A DNA stretch of 64,000 nt from Roseiarcus sp963835885 (GCA_963835885.1 CAWIHF010000026.1:186001-250000); one strand, 5' to 3'; counted from the stretch's first letter, positions 7,716 to 15,844 are shown. Notes: a model not told the origin generated them from the sequence alone. Numbers and translations are program-made.

Positions 7716-8219
7716 TTATCGCCCCCGCTCATTTTCGTCGTGGCCGGCGACGGGAAAGCCGCGATCGTAGGCTTCCTTTTCCTCCGCGATGCGCCGCTGC
7801 TTCGCCGCCTCGTCCCTTTGCGACGCGCCGCCGGGGGAGCTGCTCCGGCCATGCCGAATGCAGGCGTCCGTCTTGTTCGGATCGGAGACGCAAACGCAAT
7901 AGACCGCGTTTGAAAGAAGAAGCCCGCGCCCCTCCTCGAACAGCCATGTGGTCGGGCGCGCGCCGGGCTCGTCCGCCAACCGGCCGACCGTGACATGCTG
8001 CGTGCGCCCGTCGGGGTCGGGGCGTTCGATCAGGATTTCGTCCGGCTCCAGCGCGAAATGCCGATGCGCCAAATGCACGGCGAAGCGATTGAGCTTGCCG
8101 TGCCTGGCAAGCACGTCGCGGATTTCAGCGAGGCAATCGAGATCGCCGTCATCGACGTGCGGCACGTCGGGCAAGTCCGCAAGCCCCGTCCATTGCATCG
8201 GCAGGATCGAAAGATTCAT
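7716..8219 (-). CDS. Hypothetical protein, 167 residues
   Basis: Starts MNLSILPMQWTGLADLPDVP after a GGGAG ribosome binding site and has the amino-acid make-up of a real soluble protein. The C-terminal 45 residues are charged and probably disordered (RDEAAKQRRIAEEKEAYDRG). One central segment, RTQHVTVGRLADEPGARPTT, resembles no domain I can name. It is divergent from the 8407 gene, with about 190 bp between them that could hold both promoters. Confidence 0.6.
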   Translation of the reverse strand: MNLSILPMQWTGLADLPDVPHVDDGDLDCLAEIRDVLARHGKLNRFAVHLAHRHFALEPDEILIERPDPDGRTQHVTVGRLADEPGARPTTWLFEEGRGLLLSNAVYCVCVSDPNKTDACIRHGRSSSPGGASQRDEAAKQRRIAEEKEAYDRGFPVAGHDENERGR

Positions 8220-8406
8220 TTCCGCGCTCCCTGGTCACGCGCGTGGATGACAGCACGGCGTCGGGTGCTTGTCACGCAAACGGCGATGCGGTGACTAGGA
8301 CATGACCAGGGGTCAGACTGTAGCTCTCCATCATCGCAACACAGCCGCACGCGCCGGTCTCACCGGCAACAGAGCGGCGACGAGACAACGAGATGGAGCA
8401 AGGACA

Positions 8407-8958
8407 ATGAGCTGGATGACGATCGAAGGCGAAGAGCTTGCGCGCCTGAAAAGGCGCGTCAAGGAGGTCACGGGATGGAAGACAAACCGCCTTACCGCTC
8501 GACGGGCGAGAGCGTCCTTCTATGCAAGCGGTTATTTGTTGTACCTTGAGGGCGAGTCCGGCACCGGCTGCGCGGTCGAAGGCCACGACGGAACGTTGTT
8601 TCCGCTCGATGGAAGCTCGGCGCAAATCTATGACGCCAACGATGCAGCCGGCCTGCGGTTGGACATCGACAATGTCCTCGACTACGCGATTTTCTTTTGC
8701 GGCTTTCTTCGCGCCGGAGACGGAGACGGGTTTCGCTTCGTCGTTGAGCGCGGCGACTGGGCGCTCGATACGGGGTTGACCCCGGCCGATTTGACGCCTT
8801 GCGTGAGGGAGGCTGACGACGGATCGGGAAGCTTCGAGATCACGGCCTATGTCGTTCACTGCAAAGAACTGTTCCGCGCGCTATTCAGGGTCGAGAGCGA
8901 CGGTGTGGTGATGATGCTGGACGATGAGCCGCTGGGCCGGATCGTTGGTTTGCAATAA
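8407..8958 (+). CDS. Hypothetical protein, 183 residues
   Basis: The start MSWMTIEGEELARLKRRVKE is chosen because AAGGA precedes it; an upstream in-frame start at 8302 would add an implausible 35 residues. The protein is acidic and soluble-looking, with beta-rich stretches (FYASGYLLYLEGESG, ITAYVVHCKELFRALFRVES). The family is not recognised. It is divergent from 7716-8219. Confidence 0.6.
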   Translation: MSWMTIEGEELARLKRRVKEVTGWKTNRLTARRARASFYASGYLLYLEGESGTGCAVEGHDGTLFPLDGSSAQIYDANDAAGLRLDIDNVLDYAIFFCGFLRAGDGDGFRFVVERGDWALDTGLTPADLTPCVREADDGSGSFEITAYVVHCKELFRALFRVESDGVVMMLDDEPLGRIVGLQ

Positions 8959-9143
8959 TGTGTAACGGCCGGGGCGGGACATCTCCTCCCCGGCCATCAA
9001 GCCTTGTTCCCCGGACGGTTCGGACCGGAGAGCACGCGCCCAATCTGACGGACGTTGAAAAATGGGAGCTGATCGAGGCGGCGTTGGACTGCCGAACTCT
9101 ATTGATCAAAGAATTTTTTGATGATTGCGGAGTGCCTTCCTAA
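8958..9143 (+). CDS. Doubtful short gene ending at IS1380 copy 2
   Basis: The last 32 residues (NLTDVEKWELIEAALDCRTL onward) look coding, while the first 29 do not, so the true start is uncertain. Its TAA lies in the CTAA that became the IS target duplication, so the insertion has not altered the protein. No family is recognised. Confidence 0.25.
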   Translation: MCNGRGGTSPPRPSSLVPRTVRTGEHAPNLTDVEKWELIEAALDCRTLLIKEFFDDCGVPS

Positions 9144-10755
9144 CCCGCATTATGCACCGCGCTGACCGTTCTTCCGGGTCTTTCGTGGCATTTGGTTGAT
9201 TTTGGTCGAGTTTGGACGTGTTGGTTCGGCTCGGGCTTTGAGCCTGAGTTTTGGTTGGAGGGGGGTTTGCAGGTTGGTGGGATGGGTTTGCGTTTTGGGG
9301 CCTCGCGCCCCGTCGCTCAGGTGACGAGACGCGGTATGCGTTCCAAAGCGAGGCGCAGAATATCCTGCGCCGGGCACGAGGTCGGCAAGTGCACGCGGAT
9401 CATCGTTTTCATTTCGACGACGCGGGCGGCGATCTTGATGAGGCGCAGGCGCAAGGTGTCGAACTGGGCGACGCGCCACATCGAGCGCTTCGGCATCGAG
9501 ACGCGAAGCCCCCACATCAGCCAATAAGCGCCGGCGTGGAGGAAGAGACGGAACTGATTGGCCGTCGCCTTCGTGCAGGACGTGCGGTCCGCCGCCAGAT
9601 GCGTCTTCCAGGATTTGATGTGGTTTTCGGCTTGGCCGCGTCGGCAGTAGAGGTCTTCGTACAGCGCGCGGGCGTTGCGCTTTTGCAGATTGGTCACGAC
9701 GAAGCGCGTGTCGGGTCCGTCCTCGCCGACTTCGACGCGCGCGATGATCCGCTCGACGCGGCTCCAGCTCTGTGCGCCATCGTAGAACTCCTTGAAGCGG
9801 CGGAGCTTGCCGTCCTCCTCGAACCGCGCCTTCGTGCTGGCTTCGAGAGCCTCGACATGACGACGCAACGTCGTGGTCGGCGCGACGCCGAGGATGTAGT
9901 CGATGCCGTTGGCGCGACACCAATCGAGAACCTCGGGGCCGCAATAATGGCTGTCGGCGCGCAGGAGAATCTCGGTGTGGGGCCAGTGAGCGCGGATCGC
10001 GCGCAGCAGCCGGCGCAAGAAGGGCTTGATCTCGGCGCCGCTCGGCCGTTTGGCGGGACGAAGCACGGCCGTGACGAAGCGGCCCTCGCCGTCGAACACG
10101 ACAATCGGCTGAAAGCCGTATTCGTCGTAATGCGCGTTGAACAGCCGCAATTGCTGGCCGCCGTGCACCGCGTCGAACGTGTCGTCGATATCGAGCGTGA
10201 TCCGTTTGGGAACCTTGGCGAACAACTCGCAATAGAGGTCGACCATCGCACGGCCCATTCGCAACAGCGCGCGAGCGTCCGGCAGGTTCTCCAATCGCGA
10301 GATCGTCGATTGCGAGCACAACTCCCGATCCGACGGCGTCAGATCGAGCGCCATCTTGAATATCGGGTCGCTGCGCAGGGAATTGGCGTCGATCCCGTCC
10401 TCGTAGCCGGCGCCGATCATCAACAGCCGAAACCGGATGATGTCCGCCAAGCTGTGGGTGATCTGATCGGGCGCCCGAGGATCGACCACACACGCGGCCA
10501 GCCGATCCGCGACCCGAAGCCGCTGTTCGACTTCGCGCAACGCCAAAATGCCGCCGTCCGACGAAAGCAACCCTCCATCGAATTTGGCCACAACGGCTTT
10601 GCCCGAAACCGATGACAGACCAAGCAGCGGCAGCATAAAATCGTTCATGGCGGGTGTGGCTCACCTGAAATCGCGCAAATCGGCGTCGACAACCGGATTA
10701 TACGCAAAATCAGTCGCTTAGGCTACTCCCGCCGACCCGCGACGCATAATGCGGG
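9144..10755 (-). mobile_element. IS1380-family insertion sequence, copy 2
   Basis: A 1612-bp copy in opposite orientation to copies 1 and 3. The termini CCCGCATTATGC are intact, and the flanking duplication is CTAA (9140-9143 and 10756-10759). It shares with copy 3 the two bases that distinguish both from copy 1, and has one private change (Pro to Leu at transposase residue 9). It inserted between two converging short frames and does not obviously break a gene. Confidence 0.93.
9317..10648 (-). CDS. IS1380-family transposase (copy 2)
   Basis: A 443-residue uninterrupted transposase, the same protein as in copy 1 apart from Pro9Leu (MLPLLGLSS) and EILLRAD in place of EIFLRAD. The catalytic segments are unchanged, so activity is plausible. 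The reading frame and start context (GCCATGAACGAT) are as in copy 1. Confidence 0.93.
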   Translation of the reverse strand: MNDFMLPLLGLSSVSGKAVVAKFDGGLLSSDGGILALREVEQRLRVADRLAACVVDPRAPDQITHSLADIIRFRLLMIGAGYEDGIDANSLRSDPIFKMALDLTPSDRELCSQSTISRLENLPDARALLRMGRAMVDLYCELFAKVPKRITLDIDDTFDAVHGGQQLRLFNAHYDEYGFQPIVVFDGEGRFVTAVLRPAKRPSGAEIKPFLRRLLRAIRAHWPHTEILLRADSHYCGPEVLDWCRANGIDYILGVAPTTTLRRHVEALEASTKARFEEDGKLRRFKEFYDGAQSWSRVERIIARVEVGEDGPDTRFVVTNLQKRNARALYEDLYCRRGQAENHIKSWKTHLAADRTSCTKATANQFRLFLHAGAYWLMWGLRVSMPKRSMWRVAQFDTLRLRLIKIAARVVEMKTMIRVHLPTSCPAQDILRLALERIPRLVT

Positions 10756-10989
10756 CTAACAGACGGGTATCCCATGGCTCGCAAAGATGATGAGAAATCG
10801 TATTTGACGGGGAGAGGCAATCCGTACGGCTTTTATGATCCTCTCAGCAATGCGGGGGTCGGAGCTGCCGATGAACTCCAAAGCAGAGAAGATCAGCGGA
10901 AATTCTCTCCTGTGTGGCTCTGGCAATTTTGTAATTTGCCTCGGCGAAGGCCCCACAATCGCAGCCCGGTTTCCGGAATGCGCATTCAC
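10756..10989 (-). CDS. Possible short protein beside IS1380 copy 2
   Basis: A 77-residue frame that ends with TAG inside the CTAA target site. The C-terminal 45 residues (FPLIFSALEFIGSSDPRIAE, then RQIRFLIIFASHGIPVC) look coding, with a helical repeat character. The N-terminal 25 residues look weak, so the start may be wrong or the gene may be a fragment. No family is recognised. Confidence 0.3.
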   Translation of the reverse strand: MNAHSGNRAAIVGPSPRQITKLPEPHRREFPLIFSALEFIGSSDPRIAERIIKAVRIASPRQIRFLIIFASHGIPVC

Positions 10990-11021
10990 TTCGCGCTGTC
11001 AGTGCTTTGCGGGTTGCGTTT

Positions 11022-11174
11022 TCAGGCTTGCCTCTCCGCCCGCAATCGCTCGATTTTTACCTGTTCTTCCTGCAATGCCTTGATGAGCGATTGGGTCAGC
11101 TTCTCGTAATTCAGGTCGCGGGCATGCTCGATCTTTTCCTTTTTCCCAACGACTAAATCCATCGTGAGATCCAT
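11022..11174 (-). CDS. 50-residue coiled-coil fragment resembling a tail-fibre S74 C-terminus
   Basis: Reads MDLTMDLVVGKKEKIEHARD, then NYEKLTQSLIKALQEEQVKI and ERLRAERQA. The pattern 'NYEKLTQSLIKALQEEQ' followed by a short coiled coil resembles the last helix of intramolecular-chaperone (peptidase S74) domains of phage tail fibres. A stop lies three codons upstream of the ATG and no good ribosome binding site is seen, so this is probably a remnant rather than a stand-alone gene. Confidence 0.35.
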   Translation of the reverse strand: MDLTMDLVVGKKEKIEHARDLNYEKLTQSLIKALQEEQVKIERLRAERQA

Positions 11175-11485
11175 AAAATTTTAGGCAATTCCGCCGGTGG
11201 CGGGCATATGACCTCGTGCGTGATCTCGTTTTTGTAGCACCAACCTCCGCCGTTGATGACCGCAATACGGAAAGGCCTGATCAATACTACAATTTATCCA
11301 CTCATCCCGAAGAAGTGAGAAGTGTACGTATCCAATATTAATATTTCATTCAGTTTTTTGGACGCAAACTTGATAGATTAATAGTGATTGGATGGTCTGA
11401 GTTGTGTATACTTGCTGGGCCGATTCCGGCGCGTAACTCATCCCACCTTAAACACAATCCGTGTCCACATAAGGAGATATCTATC

Positions 11486-12250
11486 ATGTCAAAACCACTT
11501 AAACAGACATCGCAGGCGGGCTTTACGCTCGTCGAATTGGCGATCGTCATGATCATCATCGGCCTGCTGATCGCCGGTGTTCTGAAAGGCCAGGAACTGA
11601 TCGGCAACGCCAGGGTGACCTCGACGGTGGCGCAGATCAAGGCGATCGATGCCGCGACTTCGACGTTTAAGGATACGTATGCTGCCTTGCCCGGTGATAT
11701 GACACCCCGACCGCCCGGTTGCCAAACTGCGCCGCCGCTACCTTGCAGCTAACGTAGGTAATGGCGATGGTAAATTGGCTCAACACCCCTGGCACGGCTC
11801 CGGCTGCTGCACAGGAACGGCTTAGCCTTTTTCCCGCAACTTGCCGCGGCTGACTTGATCACGGGTATTGCTCCTGCCGGTGGCCTCGTTGCATTTGGCG
11901 GTTAATTTCCCGCCGGCTAAAATCGACGGCGCCGGCTTTTTTCCTGGTTCTGCGGCCGCTGCGGCTGACTTGACCAACGCTATCGGTACCTTGGGTTCAC
12001 CTTCAGGGCTTTATCTGTCGCTCGTTGCTACTGTCGCAAACGTCACGGCAGCTACTGCCTCGAAGGTCTGACGCCTTCGCAAGCATCGCGGATCGATACC
12101 AAGCTTGATGACGGCCAACCTGATGTCGGCTCTGTTGTCGCCGTTGGGCACTGGCGCGCGGTTACTTGTGGTGCAGCAGGTGCTGGTGGTGCTATATCAC
12201 GCTCGACCACTCACCAACGTTGCGGTCTCTACGTCCGCATCCAAGGCTAA
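11486..12250 (+). pseudogene. Frameshifted type IV pilin-like gene
   Basis: The N-terminus is a classic prepilin: a short basic leader (MSKPLKQTSQAG), then FTLVELAIVMIIIGLLIAGV, with Glu at position +5 and a GF cleavage context for prepilin peptidase. Downstream, homology to pilin-type proteins continues across at least three frames: NGDGK, LITGIAPAGGLVAFGG, FFPGSAAAAADLTNAIGTLG, IDTKLDDGQPDVGSVVAVGH and a final GLYVRIQG with TAA at 12248. Single-base shifts near 11710, 11750 and 11900, among others, break the frame, so either it is decaying or the sequence has errors. A strong terminator follows. An AT-rich stretch (11280-11400) upstream probably contains the promoter. Confidence 0.7.
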
Positions 12251-12267
12251 TGTCTTTCCATTTTGCG

Positions 12268-12296
12268 AAAAGGCCCCGGATTTCCGGGGCCTTTTT
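12268..12296 (+). terminator. Rho-independent terminator
   Basis: Stem AAAAGGCCCCGG / CCGGGGCCTTTT with a 4-nt loop, running into T5. It lies 17 bp after the pilin-like stop and is symmetrical enough to work on both strands. Confidence 0.85.
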
Positions 12297-12312
12297 GCTG
12301 AGGCGATTTTGC

Positions 12313-13128
12313 ATGGACGACGATTCCGAATATGAACGAGAGCGTGTGAAGGTCGAGCCGATAGGGGCGACCAAGCTCAAGAGCGGTCGCCCGGTAAAGG
12401 CCCTCGCCACAACGAAGCTCATCCAAGCCAGCGTAATCTTTCAGGCCATCTGCCTTGAATTCGGCGTCACTGACAACGAGATGCGCGGTCAAGCGCGTTC
12501 GCCCAACTTAAGAGCCGCCAGGCTGGAGTTCTGCCGCCGGTGTGAGGCCGCAGATATCAACCGGCCTTATATGGCGACACTGCTGAACCGCAACCTTTCC
12601 ACCATTAAGCAGTTTCTCGGGCTTCGCCCGCACCCAAACGCCGGCAGCAGGCCCCCTCTTTCAGATTCCGCCTTTGAAGCTCAATTGACGCGCGGCCGCG
12701 AAATCCTCCGGGCGGTTTGCGCGGAGAGCGGCTTCACCGAAGAAGCGATCCGAAGTTCAGACCAAACAGGGACTTTGCCATTGGCCAGGCGCGAATTCGC
12801 CCACCGTTGCAAAGCCGAGAAGATCAGCGCCAGGGCGATAGCGGAGCTGCTTGGCCGCGACCATACGACGATTTACAGCTTCAGCGGCGGCTTGCCTGGA
12901 TCTGACGGCAATCCTGCGCTCGGCCGCTTGCCCGCGATTCTGCAAGAGGTGTGCGCAAAATATGGCGTAACGGCAGACGCGCTTCGCACCCGCAAGCTAT
13001 CAGCGGTCCTGATTTCCGCCCGCCGGGAATTCTGCCAACGGTGCGCGGCGGAAGATATCGGCGTTACCGATATAGCAAACGCCCTTCACCGCACGCCCCG
13101 GGCGATCTACACGGCCCTTGAGAACTAA
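12313..13128 (+). CDS. Protein of three tandem DnaA domain-IV-like modules
   Basis: A 271-residue protein starting MDDDSEYERERVK, directly after the terminator. It contains three repeats of about 65 residues. Repeat 1 (about 42-107) begins VIFQAICLEFGVTDNEMRG. Repeat 2 (about 127-192) begins ILRAVCAESGFTEEAI and ends LLGRDHTTIYSF. Repeat 3 (about 205-271) begins ILQEVCAKYGVTADAL and ends ALHRTPRAIYTALEN. The pattern I..V....G.T...L......AR..F..R......I...L.RDHTTI is that of the DnaA-box-binding domain IV, and repeat 2 keeps the signature GRDHTTI. There is no AAA+ domain. DNA binding is likely; the target and role (replication, partition or regulation) are inference. Its 3' end is duplicated at 28381. 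Confidence 0.7.
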   Translation: MDDDSEYERERVKVEPIGATKLKSGRPVKALATTKLIQASVIFQAICLEFGVTDNEMRGQARSPNLRAARLEFCRRCEAADINRPYMATLLNRNLSTIKQFLGLRPHPNAGSRPPLSDSAFEAQLTRGREILRAVCAESGFTEEAIRSSDQTGTLPLARREFAHRCKAEKISARAIAELLGRDHTTIYSFSGGLPGSDGNPALGRLPAILQEVCAKYGVTADALRTRKLSAVLISARREFCQRCAAEDIGVTDIANALHRTPRAIYTALEN

Positions 13129-13261
13129 CGAATGGGCTGAGTATATTTCGGGTCGTAACTATTATCGCCGTTTCGCGTGAGGGACAGTAACCCGAAGGGC
13201 CGAGACGAAGACTCGGGGAGGCGAAGCCGAGTATGGCCCGACGGGCGCAGCCCGGCACGCC
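13082..13261 (+). repeat. Dispersed repeat, copy A (3' end of the DnaA-IV-like gene plus downstream)
   Basis: Matches 28381-28540 in the same orientation. The shared part starts in the last 15 or so codons of the DnaA-IV-like gene (...IYTALEN, then a TAA stop and CGAATGG). It continues through GCCGTTTCGCGTGAGGGACA to CCCGGCACGCC. Copy A has about 30 extra bases (around 13133-13162). The noncoding part holds several small inverted repeats, for example CCGAG/CTCGG around ACGAAGA. Confidence 0.75.
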
Positions 13262-13577
13262 AAAGAATTTTGATCTACGCTGCTCTGATCGCGCAGAAAG
13301 GTGCGCTCATATCAATTTGTTGCTCTGGAAATCTTTTTTGCCTCCATATGGAAACAAGTCGCGCTGGTTCGTCGGCCGCGGCTAGCGGCCAACGGGTCCC
13401 GACTGCGGCACAGGTTCGTAGTTCCCTTCTGCCGTGAGCCGGTAACGCGCGAATTCGTGTGCGAATTCATGAAAACGCTGGATCGCTCTCGCAAGAGTAT
13501 CAACGGGCAACTGCGCGCCGGCTAAGGAAATCGTCCGGGTTTCTGAAATCAAGTCCGGGCGCAGTATTCTCCCCTTT
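13262..13577. other. Region without a convincing gene
   Basis: About 315 bp between the repeat and the next gene. Short frames exist on both strands but none has a ribosome binding site or a plausible protein sequence. No tRNA, terminator or long repeat is seen. Confidence 0.5.
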
Positions 13578-14039
13578 CTAAATCCTCTCGTTCCTTATGT
13601 CATCGTCCAAATGTTCGATGAGATTGCGGGTCTCGCGGATCGAATCCTCGACAGATTGAAGCTGCCTTTTCAAAAGGCGATCCAACGGGAACCCGCTTGG
13701 ATCACTTTTGACCTTTTCGAAATATCGAAACAGCCGTTGAACTGTAATGATGCAGTCTTCTAGCTTGTCGATCGCACGAAACATATAGATTTGCCGTCCC
13801 TTGAGCATCTCGTGGTGAGAGCGCTGCGTTTCCGCGATCTGAGCAAGGACGCATTTTCTCACCTCGCCGTAGTCATGAACGGCTTTGTCAGCCAATCGCA
13901 CCATGTTTCGTCGATAAGAGGCCATCGCGGGCGGAAAATTATTGTCCGCGCCGATGAACTGATGCAACAAAAACGCCGCCTGAGAGGAGTGCGTTTGCAA
14001 TCCCGATAAGCCTGGCATGTTGCAAGTCGTGGGAAGCAT
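13578..14039 (-). CDS. Hypothetical helical protein, 153 residues
   Basis: Largely helical and charged (MASYRRNMVRLADKAVHDYG; AIDKLEDCIITVQRLFRYFE; LLKRQLQSVEDSIRETRNLI), ending LIEHLDDDIRNERI, which suggests a coiled-coil bundle. There is no signal peptide or membrane segment. The exact start is uncertain, since a second Met (MASYRR) lies 37 residues in. The family is not recognised. It lies near other minus-strand accessory genes. Confidence 0.55.
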   Translation of the reverse strand: MLPTTCNMPGLSGLQTHSSQAAFLLHQFIGADNNFPPAMASYRRNMVRLADKAVHDYGEVRKCVLAQIAETQRSHHEMLKGRQIYMFRAIDKLEDCIITVQRLFRYFEKVKSDPSGFPLDRLLKRQLQSVEDSIRETRNLIEHLDDDIRNERI

Positions 14040-14066
14040 TGTTTCGTATCTTTCAAAATCGAGAAT

Positions 14067-14651
14067 TCACGATTCTGCACGATGGAACGCCGCGATGTAC
14101 GCTTTCAAGGTCAATCCGCTTCGCTCGAAGCCGGGTAAATAGAGAACCTTACCACCATGCTCGGCGGCGAAGCGGAGTGGGCCGGGTTTTCCGGGCCTTT
14201 CACAAGTGAGCGCGACTGAAAAGAAGGACTGTGCCGCGACCGCTGCATCCGCCTCATTTTGGGTGAGCTGGCTATTCGTCTCTTTTTTCCCCGCCAAGTA
14301 TTGTTGTCGTATCAAATCGTAGAATTCGCGCTCAGTCTGAGATTGCCATGTTCCATGGTCAAATCCCCCCACGCGCTGCGGACCGGGGCCGTCCGTCGCA
14401 AAGCCGAAGACCGCCGTTGTCTTGATGCCACACAGGGCTATCGTCCGGCCTATGTAATTCTTGAGCAAAGCTTTAGCTTCCGTATCTGGAATCGCCATGC
14501 GCTCAATTTCAATTTCGCGCGTAATGAAGATAACAAACTCGTCGGCTGGCAATTCGGCTGCGAGGTCTATTTTCTCGCAAACAGGAAATCCCATACATTG
14601 TTGTCGAGTGTAACCGCTATCAGGCCATCGCTTCACCTCGTATATTGCCAA
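14067..14651 (-). CDS. Hypothetical protein, possibly PIN-like nuclease
   Basis: About 194 residues if the TTG at 14651 is used (LAIYEVKRWPDSGYTRQQCM...); a good GAGG lies about 11 nt upstream. Longer frames through the neighbouring gene are less likely. The middle (ELPADEFVIFITREIEIERM) and the conserved acidic stretch QNEADAAVAAQSFFSVALTC recall the spacing of acidic residues in PIN-type nucleases, but the match is weak and I would not assign activity. It follows the 14671-14964 gene by 19 bp, so the two are probably cotranscribed. Confidence 0.5.
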   Translation of the reverse strand: MAIYEVKRWPDSGYTRQQCMGFPVCEKIDLAAELPADEFVIFITREIEIERMAIPDTEAKALLKNYIGRTIALCGIKTTAVFGFATDGPGPQRVGGFDHGTWQSQTEREFYDLIRQQYLAGKKETNSQLTQNEADAAVAAQSFFSVALTCERPGKPGPLRFAAEHGGKVLYLPGFERSGLTLKAYIAAFHRAES

Positions 14652-14670
14652 TTCATCTGAAGCCTCAATA

Positions 14671-14964
14671 TCACCCGTTTTTGACCAGCCGCAGTTTAAC
14701 GAGGCCGGGGGGAAGGTCCGGCGGCCGTGGCTTGTCGAGGTCCGGCAGATAGACGCCGCAACCCGATACGCCACGCTTGCTGCGCGCCTCCGCCCGCCAG
14801 AGGCAATCATAAGAGAAACGGGCGGTAAGATCGCTGAGGCTGATCTCCGGCCCGAATTTCGCGGCAAGCCGGGCAAGACGGTAAGAGCCACGCCGCGAGC
14901 AAACGCGGCACGCAATTCTGACGACGACGAAGGGATAGTAGGCGAGACAATCGCGCTGATCCAT
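14671..14964 (-). CDS. Conserved hypothetical protein, 97 residues
   Basis: MDQRDCLAYYPFVVVRIACR, then CSRRGSYRLARLAAKFGPEI. This is a small basic protein with four or more Cys (CRVC, DCLW, GCGVY) and a conserved end (DLDKPRPPDLPPGLVKLRLV). I have seen similar short proteins on alphaproteobacterial accessory elements, always uncharacterised. Paired cysteines suggest metal binding, by inference only. Probable operon with 14067-14651. Confidence 0.65.
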   Translation of the reverse strand: MDQRDCLAYYPFVVVRIACRVCSRRGSYRLARLAAKFGPEISLSDLTARFSYDCLWRAEARSKRGVSGCGVYLPDLDKPRPPDLPPGLVKLRLVKNG

Positions 14965-15125
14965 CCCCTAGATTCATGCTTTGTTCACGCTCCGTCAAGA
15001 TCTGCAGTGAGTGGCCAGCCTGTGGCCAACCATTGCCGAACAAGCCGGACTATAGGCGCGACTGAAGGCGCAACCGCTCATATCGATCGGAGGTTCAGCG
15101 CCGCGGCGGCAGGGGAGCGCACGAT

Positions 15126-15728
15126 ATGGTTGCCTATGAAAATCAAGCCCGTTGGGCGGAAGCTCAATACGCCGCGGATCTTCGGCGAAGGGAGATGCAG
15201 AAGGCGCGCGATTGGGAAGCGTTCCGGCAGACGCAGCGCGAGCAGAATCTTGTGGCCGAACGCGCGGCATACGTGAAGCGGATGACGACGTTACCGAAGG
15301 CATCGAAGCCGGAGTCGCGCGTCCTCGTTCCCAGTCACGCCGCCACGGTCTTCGTGCCTGACGAAAGCCGACAGGACGCAAGCGGCGAGAAAGCGGGGCG
15401 TTCTTTCTCGGCGTCTGTCGAGGATTTCTTAGCGCGCGTTCTCGGGTTCGGCCTCACGCTTGTTATGTGGGCTTTCGCCGCCATGGTCGCTATGCCGTGG
15501 CTCTACGCGTCAGCGTTCAACCGCGCCTTGATAAGCCTCGGCGTCGGGTTCGGACTCTCAGTCAATCTCGTGGTGTGGATCATCTGCGGTATCGAGCTTC
15601 TCGTGCTGTGCCGTGTGGGGAAATGGATTGCTACGAGAACAGCGGCCTGCATGGCGTGGGTGCTGGTCCTCCCCGTCGCAATGCTGGAGGCGGGATTCCG
15701 CGCACTTGTCGGGACAAAATCATCCTGA
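15126..15728 (+). CDS. Hypothetical membrane protein, 200 residues
   Basis: The N-terminal half is charged and helical (WAEAQYAADLRRREMQKARD), likely cytoplasmic coiled coil. The C-terminal half has three hydrophobic segments: around residues 105-128 (VLGFGLTLVMWAFAAMVAMP), 132-160 (SLGVGFGLSVNLVVWIICGI) and 170-190 (MAWVLVLPVAML). The family is not recognised. It converges on the minus-strand operon and is separated from it by two strong hairpins. Confidence 0.6.
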   Translation: MVAYENQARWAEAQYAADLRRREMQKARDWEAFRQTQREQNLVAERAAYVKRMTTLPKASKPESRVLVPSHAATVFVPDESRQDASGEKAGRSFSASVEDFLARVLGFGLTLVMWAFAAMVAMPWLYASAFNRALISLGVGFGLSVNLVVWIICGIELLVLCRVGKWIATRTAACMAWVLVLPVAMLEAGFRALVGTKSS

Positions 15729-15785
15729 GCGGTCGCCGGGCGGGCTGCGGGGCAGGCCTTCGGCCTGGGGCGCAACACAAGAAAA

Positions 15786-15810
15786 GCGCGGCCCGCATCG
15801 CGGGCCGCGC
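15786..15810. terminator. Hairpin terminator, bidirectional
   Basis: A perfect 11-bp stem GCGCGGCCCGC / GCGGGCCGCGC with a 3-nt loop. On the minus strand it is followed by TTTT, so it can terminate the minus-strand operon; it also lies 58 bp after the plus-strand stop at 15728. Confidence 0.75.
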
Positions 15811-15819
15811 CATTCGAAA

Positions 15820-15844
15820 GGAAGGGGCCATTCCGGCCCCTTCC
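15820..15844. terminator. Second perfect hairpin beside the terminator
   Basis: A 10-bp stem GGAAGGGGCC / GGCCCCTTCC with a 5-nt loop, 10 bp from the previous hairpin, forming a tandem termination region between convergent genes. Confidence 0.6.

Noticed and set aside
795..10755. Composite transposon formed by IS1380 copies 1 and 2 carrying traG and neighbours
   Set aside because: Each copy has its own 4-bp duplication, and the gene broken by copy 1 rejoins across that copy alone. Independent insertions explain the data.
10774..11109. Plus-strand frame starting MARKDDEKSYLTGRGNPYGF right after IS1380 copy 2
   Set aside because: The first 40 residues are plausible but the rest is not, there is no ribosome binding site, and the minus-strand frame over the same DNA looks at least as good. 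I left it unannotated.
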